From: Bacillota bacterium
Lineage (GTDB): Bacteria > Bacillota_I > Bacilli_A > MOL361 > Turicibacteraceae
Assembly: GCA_003486705.1 (NCBI GenBank)
Contig: DNGE01000007.1
Span: forward strand, 7,027 to 23,225
DNA: 16,199 nt
Direction: 5' to 3'
The notes beneath the pieces are model-generated. The model ran no database searches. It was not told the DNA's origin and saw nothing but the letters and a program-made list of their open reading frames with translations. This document shows, one piece after another, positions 6,326 through 13,411 of this stretch. Within the stretch, counting starts at the first letter, position 1, and each line of letters starts with the position of its first letter. The position numbers were made by a program, and so were the translations under genes.

Positions 6326-6411
6326 CTCACGTTTGATTAGAAACTATGAAATATTCAGGAGTTTTTAAGTAGTCTTCTCGCTTCGATTCCATCTTTTTTC
6401 ACTCTCTGTAT

Positions 6412-6443
6412 AAATCCTATCTATATATAGAAAGGATTTTTTT
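6412..6443 (+). terminator. Orphan plus-strand terminator
   Basis: AAATCCT (6412-6418) pairs with AGGATTT (6433-6439); CTATATATAG in the loop can extend the structure. T residues continue to 6443. No plus-strand gene lies between the preceding terminator at 6325 and this one. The remaining parts of 6326-6620 hold no reading frame I can support. Confidence 0.6.
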
Positions 6444-6514
6444 ATTTTTATCGAAAATAGCTGTTAAAAAATCAGTTTATTGTCTAATCTTTCTTGGTTA
6501 ATTACAAACTAGAT

Positions 6515-6546
6515 AAAAAATCCTACCCGCAAACTAGGTAGGATTT
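6515..6546 (-). terminator. Terminator of the reductase/FMN lipoprotein operon
   Basis: AAATCCTACC (6518-6527) pairs with GGTAGGATTT (6537-6546) around 9 nt. On the minus strand it ends in a T run (6515-6520). It lies about 75 nt beyond the stop codon of the small FMN lipoprotein gene. Confidence 0.88.
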
Positions 6547-6620
6547 CAAAGTTTTAAAAATGAATTTAACCGTTAGTAATATTTTAAATTCAGATTGATT
6601 GAGTACTATGAGCTTATTGA

Positions 6621-6953
6621 TTACTTCGCTGAATCTAAAGCTACATTTACAGCATCTAAAACTGCTGCACTTGACGTTGTCGCTCCTGCTAATGTATCAA
6701 TATCAGCAGAATTAGCTTTAATAATATCTGGAATTAAGTATTCTTCAATTGACGCGAAGATTGTTTCTGTTTCTTGGTTTTCTAAAATAACAACATCAGA
6801 AATAGATCCATCTTTAATTGTTACTTCTACATCGATTGGACCTTTTAATCCTTCAGCATTTCCTGTGTAAGTTCCATCTGTGTATTTAGCTGATGATGAA
6901 CATCCTACTAATAATACTGCAGCTAAGGCAACAGTTGATAATACTTTTTTCAT
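6621..6953 (-). CDS. Small FMN-binding-domain lipoprotein, partner of the reductase
   Basis: A 110-residue lipoprotein. The signal peptide ends in the lipobox Leu-Val-Gly-Cys18. The mature part (about 23-110) is one FMN_bind domain: YTDGTYTGNAEGLKGPIDVEV at its start, and DTLAGATTSS (86-95) near its end, matching the motif Dxx(S/T)GAT. Thr92 is the expected site for covalent FMN attachment by the flavin transferase ApbE. In the related Listeria-type fumarate reductases an FMN_bind domain and the FAD reductase domain are parts of one chain. Here they are two adjacent genes, 51 nt apart, with TAGGAGGAA before this ATG. I infer that it passes electrons to the reductase encoded just upstream. No apbE lies in the window, so the enzyme must be encoded elsewhere if the motif is used. 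Confidence 0.88.
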   Translation of the reverse strand: MKKVLSTVALAAVLLVGCSSSAKYTDGTYTGNAEGLKGPIDVEVTIKDGSISDVVILENQETETIFASIEEYLIPDIIKANSADIDTLAGATTSSAAVLDAVNVALDSAK

Positions 6954-7004
6954 GTTAATTCCTCCTATAATAAACTAAATATTTTTATACTTTATTGATG
7001 TTAA

Positions 7005-8435
7005 TTATTTTGTTGATAAAAATTCAGCTACCGATAATCCAGCTTGACGTCCAAATACGATAATATCCGCTACAGCATTTCCACCTAAACGGTTAGCTCC
7101 GTGAACACCACCTGTTACTTCACCTGCTGCAAATAATCCTTCGATTGCATCTCCATTAGCATCTAATACTTCAGTATTTGTGTTAATGCGAACACCACCC
7201 ATTGTGTGGTGAATAATTGGTGAAATGTTAATGCAGTAGTAAGTCGGTTCATCGATGGCATGTAATAAACTTGTACGACCATATTCGTCAGTTTGTGTTT
7301 CAACCGCTGTGTTATAAGCTGAAATTGTACCTTCTAACGTTTTTGTATCCACGTTCATAATGCTTGCTAATTCTTCTAAAGTTGCAGCTTCTTCAACGAC
7401 ACCTGCATGAATGTAATCTTCAATGGCATGTAATCCTTGGCGAATTCCTTCATCAAACACTAAGTAAGCTTCTGAACCTGGTTGTGCTAAAATAGCTGCT
7501 GCTACATTATCGCGTGTTTCTAATTCATTGTAGAAACGTTCACCATTTGTATTAACTAAGATTGCTCCATCTCCACGAACCCCTTCAGAGATTAATAGGC
7601 CTAATTCTGCAACACCTGTTGGATGGATTTGAATTTGTTCAATATCAACTAAATCTCCACCGATTGTTTCGATTAACTTGATTCCATCACCTGTTGCTCC
7701 TGGGTGGTTTGTTGTAGCGAAGTCTTTAATCTCTTCACGATATTCTGCGATCATTTCTTTATTCGATCCAAACCCACCTGTTGCCACAACAATAGCACTT
7801 GTTTCAATGATATATTCTTCAGCATCACGGTTTTTTGCTTTAATTCCCGCTACACTTCCATCTTCATTTGTCATAATTTCAGTTGCTTCATTCCAAGTAC
7901 GAATATCCACACCTAATTCTTTTGCTTTAGTATCTAAGGTCTTAATGATTGTTGGACCAACTGCTGCTCCACCTACTGGACGGTGGATACGGTCATTTGT
8001 TGCTCCACCTGCACGAGCAACCTCGTTTAAGTCTGCTCCTAATTCAATTAACCAATCAATTCCGTCTTTTGCTTCAGTCGCTAACTTTTCTACTAATTCA
8101 GGATCATTTAAATCTTTTCCACCCTTTAACGTGTCAGCGATCATTGTTTCAATACTATCTTCAATTCCAGCAACTTCTTGTGGTGTAGATTCTGCGGCGT
8201 TCATACCACCCGTTGCTTTATTTGTGTTTCCACCTGTTAATGGCATTTTTTCTAATACAATGATGTTTTCAACACCTGCTTGACTTGCTTGAACTGCGGC
8301 TGCAAGTCCTGCTCCCCCTGCTCCAACAACGACTAAATCTGCTGATTCAGTTGGTGTTGAATTTCCACACGCTACTAATGAAGCGAATGAAAGGGCAGCA
8401 ATCGACATCATCGTCAATAACTTATTAAATTTCAT
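7005..8435 (-). CDS. Surface-anchored FAD reductase, fumarate reductase family
   Basis: A 476-residue lipoprotein with lipobox Leu-Val-Ala-Cys23. The flavocytochrome-c/fumarate reductase flavoprotein domain covers about 31-473. It has the FAD loop VVVGAGGAGLAAA (36-48), LEKMPLTGGNT, and the C-terminal FAD block GLFAAGEVTGGVHGANRLGG. Compared from memory with the soluble fumarate reductase Fcc3, the active-site residues are all retained: His271, Ser283 (Thr in Fcc3), Glu284, Arg287, Arg308 (general acid in ETRD), His410 (HHTMGG) and Arg449 (GANRLGG). This favours fumarate or a close unsaturated acid as electron acceptor. It has no haem or FMN domain of its own; the FMN lipoprotein downstream probably delivers electrons. 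GGAGGAG precedes the ATG by 5 nt. The two-component system upstream and the 9-bp promoter repeats suggest induction by substrate. Confidence 0.9.
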   Translation of the reverse strand: MKFNKLLTMMSIAALSFASLVACGNSTPTESADLVVVGAGGAGLAAAVQASQAGVENIIVLEKMPLTGGNTNKATGGMNAAESTPQEVAGIEDSIETMIADTLKGGKDLNDPELVEKLATEAKDGIDWLIELGADLNEVARAGGATNDRIHRPVGGAAVGPTIIKTLDTKAKELGVDIRTWNEATEIMTNEDGSVAGIKAKNRDAEEYIIETSAIVVATGGFGSNKEMIAEYREEIKDFATTNHPGATGDGIKLIETIGGDLVDIEQIQIHPTGVAELGLLISEGVRGDGAILVNTNGERFYNELETRDNVAAAILAQPGSEAYLVFDEGIRQGLHAIEDYIHAGVVEEAATLEELASIMNVDTKTLEGTISAYNTAVETQTDEYGRTSLLHAIDEPTYYCINISPIIHHTMGGVRINTNTEVLDANGDAIEGLFAAGEVTGGVHGANRLGGNAVADIIVFGRQAGLSVAEFLSTK

Positions 8436-8475
8436 GGTAACTCCTCCATCACACTAATCTCAAATACGATTTTAG

Positions 8476-8539
8476 TTTATAAGTTTGTTAAAAAAAACAC
8501 AATATTATGGTCTTTTATATCTTTTTGGTCTTTTTGGTC
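8476..8539 (-). promoter_or_regulatory. Reductase promoter with four 9-bp tandem repeats
   Basis: Read on the minus strand, four 9-bp units lie end to end: GACCAAAAA (8531-8539), GACCAAAAA (8522-8530), GATATAAAA (8513-8521, degenerate) and GACCATAAT (8504-8512). A -10-like TATAAA lies at 8476-8481 with only a poor -35 match. The repeats therefore sit just upstream of and against the -35 position, as expected for activator sites. The neighbouring response regulator is the obvious candidate binder. The gap from 8540 to 8676 shows nothing else. Confidence 0.55.
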
Positions 8540-8676
8540 AAAAAATGACAAAATTTGAAAACAAACTAATAGACGCCTCAATCCAAGACTTTTAGAAACT
8601 TGTGATAAGTTAAATTACGAGAACTTTCATCTTAGCTAAAACATAAACTAAACCTTAAGTTACACATACTTTTTCA

Positions 8677-8698
8677 TAAAAAAAACGGCCTAAGCCGT
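8677..8698 (-). terminator. Terminator of the two-component operon
   Basis: ACGGC (8685-8689) pairs with GCCGT (8694-8698) around CTAA, followed on the minus strand by eight T (8677-8684). It begins 9 nt after the response regulator's stop codon and separates it from the reductase operon. Confidence 0.8.
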
Positions 8699-8707
8699 AT
8701 TTAAACT

Positions 8708-9406
8708 TTATCTATTCATTTTATAAACATGAATTGGGCGTCCTACTTTGCCGTATAGACGCTCTAACTCTAATTCCTCTGCATTGACCATATGATCTAA
8801 ATACCGTCTCACCGTTACACGCGCAAGTCCTAACTGATTAGCAATAACTTCTGCGGTTAATTCCTGAGGTGACTTTTTAACATAACTTAAAATTTGCTGA
8901 TACGTTTTTTGATTTAACCCACTTCGAAGCGGTTGTTTATTAACCTCTTCTTTTTTTTCATTACTTTGTTTTTTAGCGCCTAACAAATAGACATCAATAA
9001 ACTCTTGATCTAAACATTCCAAAGAATTTAATTTTGAGTGACGAATCAAATATTTATTCAACGCCTCTTGCAAACGACTAAACGTAAACGGCTTAATTAA
9101 ATAATCAATCGCTCCAAGTCTTAATCCGAGTGCAATGCCATCTATTTTATTTTCAGCCGTAATTAAAATGACCTCACTTCTTAAGTTTTGTTCACGTATC
9201 CATTTTAATAACTCTAACCCACTGCCTGTTGGTAAATAAACATCTAGCAATATTAAATCCACTTCATGTTGTGTTAAATACTCTTTTGCATCCAACATAT
9301 CCCCAGCTGACTTTACCACTTTAAAACAATCCATTTTTGAAACAAATCGCTCATTAATACTCCGAACCATCGGGTCATCTTCAATGACCATGACTTTTAT
9401 AACCAC
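8708..9406 (-). CDS. CitB/DcuR-family response regulator
   Basis: A 232-residue response regulator. The receiver domain (about 2-122) has the acidic pocket Glu9-Asp10-Asp11, phosphoacceptor Asp55 (LLDVYLP), Thr83 and Lys105 (IKPF). A linker rich in Lys/Glu/Gln leads to a C-terminal helix-turn-helix domain (about 165-230) with TAEVIANQLGLARVTVRRYL and the closing GRPIHVYK typical of CitB/DcuR/MalR regulators. The six-frame start is a TTG inside the sensor gene. The ribosome binding site AGGAGGAG (9412-9419) overlaps the sensor's stop codon and points to the GTG at 9404-9406, giving a gap of 11 nt and probable translational coupling. It is expected to be phosphorylated by the sensor kinase and to control the reductase operon downstream; the latter is inferred from position and promoter repeats. 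Confidence 0.9.
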   Translation of the reverse strand: MVIKVMVIEDDPMVRSINERFVSKMDCFKVVKSAGDMLDAKEYLTQHEVDLILLDVYLPTGSGLELLKWIREQNLRSEVILITAENKIDGIALGLRLGAIDYLIKPFTFSRLQEALNKYLIRHSKLNSLECLDQEFIDVYLLGAKKQSNEKKEEVNKQPLRSGLNQKTYQQILSYVKKSPQELTAEVIANQLGLARVTVRRYLDHMVNAEELELERLYGKVGRPIHVYKMNR

Positions 9407-9417
9407 ACAAACTCCTC

Positions 9418-10971
9418 CTAGACTTCCACAACCCAAACTGTTTCTTCTTCAGTTGATTCTAAATACAGCCTTCCATTCACTTCAGTTAAAATTTGCATTA
9501 CATTTGATAAGCCTAACCCTCGATTATCCCCTTTGGTACTTAAACCACGCTCAAATATTTTATCTCTTAGTTCCTCTTCTATTTTAGGCCCATTATTTAT
9601 AATCGTGATGACAACCTTAGCCTCTTCCTCGACAATCGATAAATAGATTTCACCGTCTTGTTGACCACGCAATGCTTCAATCGAGTTCTCTAATAAATTC
9701 CCAATGACACACCCGAACTCAACTCCTGTTAAATCACTTGGTAAGTTTGTTAACGACGTGTTTGGATCAATCGAAAACTTAATCTTTGCTTCGGATGCTC
9801 GATTATATTTACCTAAAATTAAAGCCGAAATCGATACCTCTTTGATTTGTTCTAAACAAGCAATCATTTCATTTCGCTTCTCTGTTATATCTTGAATGTA
9901 GTGTAACGCCTCATCATATTCTTCAAGCTGAATTAATCCTGAAATAGTTTGAAGTTTATTCATAAACTCATGATTTTGAGCACGCAAGTCCCAGTTTAAA
10001 TCCTTAACACCGGCTAATTCTTCAATTAACAACTCAATATCTGACATATTCTTAAACGTTAAAATCGCCCCGACTACTTCCTTCTTCTCCACAATAACAG
10101 AATAATTACTCATAATCTTTAACTGCTCATTTAGCTTTTGCTCCACATTTAAAAAATCTTTTTCACTGTTTATCACTTTATTAAAATATCGTTCCATTTT
10201 CGGATGTAAACACTGCAGCGACATGCCAACCAAGTCCGCTTCAAGCTCAAGCAAGTTTTTTGCATATTCATTAATGACTGAAATCACACCTTCTGAATTA
10301 ACCGCAATTAAACCGTCCGTTATGTTATCCAAAATAACTTCTCTTTCTTTTAACAATAAGGCAATTTCAGTTGGTTCGAGCCCATAGATTGTTTTTTTAA
10401 TACTTTTAGCCAATTGCTTCGCACCAATATATCCGATTAATGAAATACCTAACATAACAGGAATTAACACTACAATAAAACTAGCATACTCTTTTAAAAT
10501 ATTTCCCTTTAAGGTTCCCACAACCACAACGCCAACTTGTTGATGATCTCTAAAAATTGGAGCAAAAGCCTTCACTGTTAACCCAAGTGTTCCAACACTT
10601 TCATACGTATAAACGTCTCCTGTAGCAATCGCACGTTTAATGCTGTTATTTGAAAAAGGTTTTCCTATCCGTTCTGGAAGGCAGTGAGAATATCTTATCC
10701 CCTTCATATCCGTTACGACAATATAAGTAACCCCAGTCCGTTCTCGTATTTCATTGACATAAGGATCAATCACTTCCGCACCACTTGGCAAACCAATATG
10801 ATAACTAATCATTGGATCATAAGATAGTGCAACCGCCATATTCGTTAACCCAATCTCCGTTTTTTCTCGAATCTTCGAATTGATTTCATAAATCGAAAAA
10901 ATAGTCGTCAAACTTAACATACTTACAATTAAAACCGTAACCATTAATGTAATTTTTCTTTGTAAAGTCAA
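9418..10971 (-). CDS. CitA/DcuS-family sensor histidine kinase
   Basis: A 517-residue membrane sensor kinase. Two membrane segments (about 8-28 and 162-184) flank an extracellular PAS-like (Cache) domain, followed by a cytoplasmic PAS domain (about 210-315), a phosphoacceptor helix with His334 (NHEFMNKLQTISGLIQL) and an ATPase domain (N box NLLENSIEAL, G box GDNRGLGLSNV). This is the layout of DcuS, CitA and MalK, which sense extracellular C4-dicarboxylates or citrate. Arg93, His96 and Phe106 align with the DcuS ligand residues Arg107, His110 and Phe120, but the position of Arg147 appears to be Lys134. The start is a TTG, with AGAGGAAG upstream and a stop codon just before it in frame. The C-terminus (TVWVVEV) is slightly short. 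It is the first gene of the two-component operon, behind a promoter at 11015-11042. Confidence 0.92.
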   Translation of the reverse strand: MTLQRKITLMVTVLIVSMLSLTTIFSIYEINSKIREKTEIGLTNMAVALSYDPMISYHIGLPSGAEVIDPYVNEIRERTGVTYIVVTDMKGIRYSHCLPERIGKPFSNNSIKRAIATGDVYTYESVGTLGLTVKAFAPIFRDHQQVGVVVVGTLKGNILKEYASFIVVLIPVMLGISLIGYIGAKQLAKSIKKTIYGLEPTEIALLLKEREVILDNITDGLIAVNSEGVISVINEYAKNLLELEADLVGMSLQCLHPKMERYFNKVINSEKDFLNVEQKLNEQLKIMSNYSVIVEKKEVVGAILTFKNMSDIELLIEELAGVKDLNWDLRAQNHEFMNKLQTISGLIQLEEYDEALHYIQDITEKRNEMIACLEQIKEVSISALILGKYNRASEAKIKFSIDPNTSLTNLPSDLTGVEFGCVIGNLLENSIEALRGQQDGEIYLSIVEEEAKVVITIINNGPKIEEELRDKIFERGLSTKGDNRGLGLSNVMQILTEVNGRLYLESTEEETVWVVEV

Positions 10972-11014
10972 CCAAGCTTCTTCCTCTCAACTTAAATGTA
11001 AAATACAAATTCAA

Positions 11015-11042
11015 ATTATACCATAAATTAATTATTTCACAA
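11015..11042 (-). promoter_or_regulatory. Promoter of the two-component operon
   Basis: On the minus strand TTGTGA (11037-11042) and a perfect TATAAT (11015-11020) are separated by 16 nt, about 43 nt before the sensor's TTG start and just after the ribonuclease Z gene. Confidence 0.65.
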
Positions 11043-11065
11043 CTAGAAGAAGTTGGTGATTACAC

Positions 11066-11980
11066 TTAAGACTCATTCTTAAATTTTAAATTTAGCTCTA
11101 ATCGGTCATAACCAAGCACTGTATTTTCGAAATTTTTTGTCGCATGAATTAAGTACTCACTTGGATCAGGCATCGATGTAGAATAGTGTGTTAATAGCAA
11201 CTGTGAAACATTACCTAACTTTGCTAAGTTTGCGGCTTCAGCAAAGGTCATATGCTTATTTTGAATCGCTTTTTCCAAATCCTCATTTGCTCCATAAGTC
11301 CCCTCACAAATGAGTAAATCAGACCCTTTAATAAATGTTGCAATCTCATCATTTGGTCTTGTATCGGTCACGACACTAATAAAGATTCCTCTTCGCGATT
11401 GCCCCATCACCATTTCTGGTTTGTATGTTTTCCCTTCAAATTCAAAATCAACTTTCGATTTTTGTAATTTTCCCCATAAGTGCTTTGGCACTTTTTGCTC
11501 CATTGCTTTTTCGACATCAAATTTAGGTGCACGTTTAAACGCTAAGCGATACGCTAAACAAGGTGATGTATGATCGACTTCTAATGTTGATAATTGCACC
11601 TCATCAAACAAGATAAGCTCCTCCTTTGGATTTTCAACCACGCACACTTCGTAAGGCAAATATTTTGCCACAACACATAAGCCCGCCACAGCCTCTTTGA
11701 TGCCACTTGGGCCGATAATCGTAATCGGGTCCAATCGGCCTGAATTGCCAATTGTGGATAAAAGCCCCGGCAAGCCGATAATATGGTCCCCATGTATGTG
11801 CGTGATGCAAATCACATCAATGTGTTTGAATCCGGTGTGGGCAAGTCTCATCGAGACTTGCGTCCCCTCCCCGCAATCAATTAAAATCTTTTTGCCACGA
11901 TAGCTAATAATCATGGCAGATAAGTACCGATTAGGCATCGGCATGCCGCCGCCGCACCCGAGTAAAACAAAGTCAATCAC
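11066..11980 (-). CDS. rnz: Ribonuclease Z (tRNA 3'-processing endonuclease)
   Basis: A 304-residue metallo-beta-lactamase-fold ribonuclease Z, which cuts the 3' trailer from tRNA precursors that lack an encoded CCA. The zinc ligands are His61, His63, Asp65 and His66 (THIHGDH), His137 (VDHTSP), Asp206 (VVTDTRP) and His265 (LLTHYS). The N-terminal LGCGGGMPMPNRYLSA replaces the more usual LGTGAG-P; the flexible exosite region (about 150-190) is present. The length is typical of the short bacterial form. The start is a GTG (11978-11980), with AGGATGTGATG upstream at a rather long spacing. A TATAAT at 12014-12019 on the minus strand is the likely -10 box. No clear terminator follows, so some read-through into the two-component operon is possible. 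Confidence 0.93.
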   Translation of the reverse strand: MIDFVLLGCGGGMPMPNRYLSAMIISYRGKKILIDCGEGTQVSMRLAHTGFKHIDVICITHIHGDHIIGLPGLLSTIGNSGRLDPITIIGPSGIKEAVAGLCVVAKYLPYEVCVVENPKEELILFDEVQLSTLEVDHTSPCLAYRLAFKRAPKFDVEKAMEQKVPKHLWGKLQKSKVDFEFEGKTYKPEMVMGQSRRGIFISVVTDTRPNDEIATFIKGSDLLICEGTYGANEDLEKAIQNKHMTFAEAANLAKLGNVSQLLLTHYSTSMPDPSEYLIHATKNFENTVLGYDRLELNLKFKNES

Positions 11981-12160
11981 GTGTCATCACATCCTTATTT
12001 TTTCTTAGTATTGATTATAATTTTCATATTATTGCGTTTTGTAACATAATTTTTCAAAGCAATGGTACCCTAATTTTAAGTGTGCTTAAATGTAGTTGAA
12101 CAACCCATAGAAAGTGTTAAATGATGGATAATATGCTATACTTGATTTGAGGTGTTTGAG

Positions 12161-12913
12161 ATGAACTTTCATGAATTAATTAATGTAGCGACACTTTTAG
12201 GTAAAGCGTTACTTGAAAATGGAGCTGAAATTTATCGCGTTGAGGAATCGGTTGAACGAATGGCGCTTGCTTATGGTGCAAAAGAGGTTGATGTTTATGC
12301 TGTTCCTACAACGATTTTAGTGACGATTACGACGCAAGATGATGAGTGCTTGTCAAAAGCAAAACGGATTCATACGCGTTCAACGAATTTAGATAAGGTT
12401 GAACGTTTAAATGATTTAAGTCGCCGAATTGTCATGAATAAACCGTCCTTAAATACGGTTCGTGATGAATTAAGTACTATTTTAAATCGCCCTATTTATT
12501 CATTAAACATGCAGATTTTTGCTTATGCGCTAACGTCTTCTACTTTTACTTTATTTTTTGGTGGAAATATTAAAGATGCATTATGTGCTATTTTTATCGG
12601 TGCTTGTATTAAGTTTATTGGGCATTTAATGGATAAATTAAAAACAAATCCTTTCTTTAAAACGATTATCTTATCTGGCCTGACGGCTCTTTTAGCGTTA
12701 ATGGCTGTTTCTCTTCATTTGGGTGATCATGTTGATAAAATGATTATCGGGACGGTCATGAATTTAGTTCCTGGGGTTGCGATTACAAATTCTGTTCGTG
12801 ATATTATTGCCGGTGACTTTATTGCAGGACAAACTAAAATGACTGAAGCCATTTTAACAGCAACTTGTATCGCCATTGGAACCGGTGTTATCTTATCGGT
12901 ATATCCTTTTTAG
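12161..12913 (+). CDS. ThrE/YjjP-family exporter, large subunit
   Basis: A 250-residue membrane protein of the ThrE family (YjjP type). The N-terminal cytoplasmic part (about 1-105) has the family hallmark LLENGAEIYRVEESVERM...GAKEVDVYAVPT. The C-terminal half (about 115-250) contains about five hydrophobic segments with LVPGVAITNSVRDIIAGDFIAG, typical of the transport domain. Proteins of this family export threonine and serine in corynebacteria; the E. coli YjjP-YjjB pair was linked to succinate export. The start is the ATG at 12161, 6 nt after GAGGTG (12149-12154); the GTG at 12152 lies within that site. An extended -10 motif TGCTATACT is present at 12134-12142. The TTTAAG/CTTAAA inverted repeat at about 12075-12090 has no known role. 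It forms an operon with the next gene, 12 nt downstream. The substrate is not predictable from sequence. Confidence 0.88.
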   Translation: MNFHELINVATLLGKALLENGAEIYRVEESVERMALAYGAKEVDVYAVPTTILVTITTQDDECLSKAKRIHTRSTNLDKVERLNDLSRRIVMNKPSLNTVRDELSTILNRPIYSLNMQIFAYALTSSTFTLFFGGNIKDALCAIFIGACIKFIGHLMDKLKTNPFFKTIILSGLTALLALMAVSLHLGDHVDKMIIGTVMNLVPGVAITNSVRDIIAGDFIAGQTKMTEAILTATCIAIGTGVILSVYPF

Positions 12914-12925
12914 GAGGTTTAGAAT

Positions 12926-13381
12926 ATGTCTGTCATTTTAGCTTGTCTTTATTCTTTTTTAGCCTGTATTGGGTTTTGTATTATTTATAATATTCGTGGG
13001 AAGATGATTTATTTCGCTTCACTTGGAGGGGCAATGGGATGGCTTGTTTTTTTAGCATTCGGTCTATTTGGCAACGATTTAGTGCAATATTATTTTTCAA
13101 TTGTCTTTATTGCACTCTACTCGGAAATGATGGCCCGCATTCATAAAGTTCCTGTCACAGTATATTTAATTGTTGGATTGATTCCATTAGTTCCGGGGAG
13201 TGGAATTTACTACACCATGGAATACTTTATTAATGGTGATACAAATGAGTTTTTAAGTTCGTTTATCCACACATTAGCCATTGCAGGTTCATTGGCATTC
13301 GGTATTTTAACGGTCTCATCTATTGTTCGAATGATCAATTATTTTAAAGTCCATCACAAACAAATAAAGTTTATCAAGTAA
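12926..13381 (+). CDS. YjjB-family exporter, small subunit
   Basis: A 151-residue, mostly hydrophobic protein with four to five membrane segments. It corresponds to YjjB, the second half of the ThrE transporter, encoded separately in this arrangement. The motif VPVTVYLIVGLIPLVPGSGIYYTM is the family signature and mirrors the VPG segment of the first subunit. The ribosome binding site TAGGAGGT overlaps the stop codon of the upstream gene, so the two are translationally coupled and probably assemble as one transporter. A strong bidirectional terminator follows directly. The substrate is undetermined: threonine and serine, or dicarboxylates such as succinate, are the precedents in the family. 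Confidence 0.88.
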   Translation: MSVILACLYSFLACIGFCIIYNIRGKMIYFASLGGAMGWLVFLAFGLFGNDLVQYYFSIVFIALYSEMMARIHKVPVTVYLIVGLIPLVPGSGIYYTMEYFINGDTNEFLSSFIHTLAIAGSLAFGILTVSSIVRMINYFKVHHKQIKFIK

Positions 13382-13411
13382 AAAGCTGTCTATTTAAAGA
13401 CAGCTTTTTTT
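13381..13411. terminator. Bidirectional terminator between convergent genes
   Basis: AAAAGCTGTCT (13381-13391) pairs perfectly with AGACAGCTTTT (13398-13408). T runs flank both sides, so it serves the exporter operon on the plus strand and the kinase fusion on the minus strand. It overlaps the stop codons of both genes. Confidence 0.92.

Noticed and set aside
7678..8283. 201-codon plus-strand frame
   Set aside because: It is antisense to the reductase, which has a full set of conserved motifs; there is no ribosome binding site.
9404..9436. TTG start for the response regulator overlapping the sensor gene
   Set aside because: A strong AGGAGGAG at 9412-9419 sits downstream of that codon and points to the GTG at 9404-9406.
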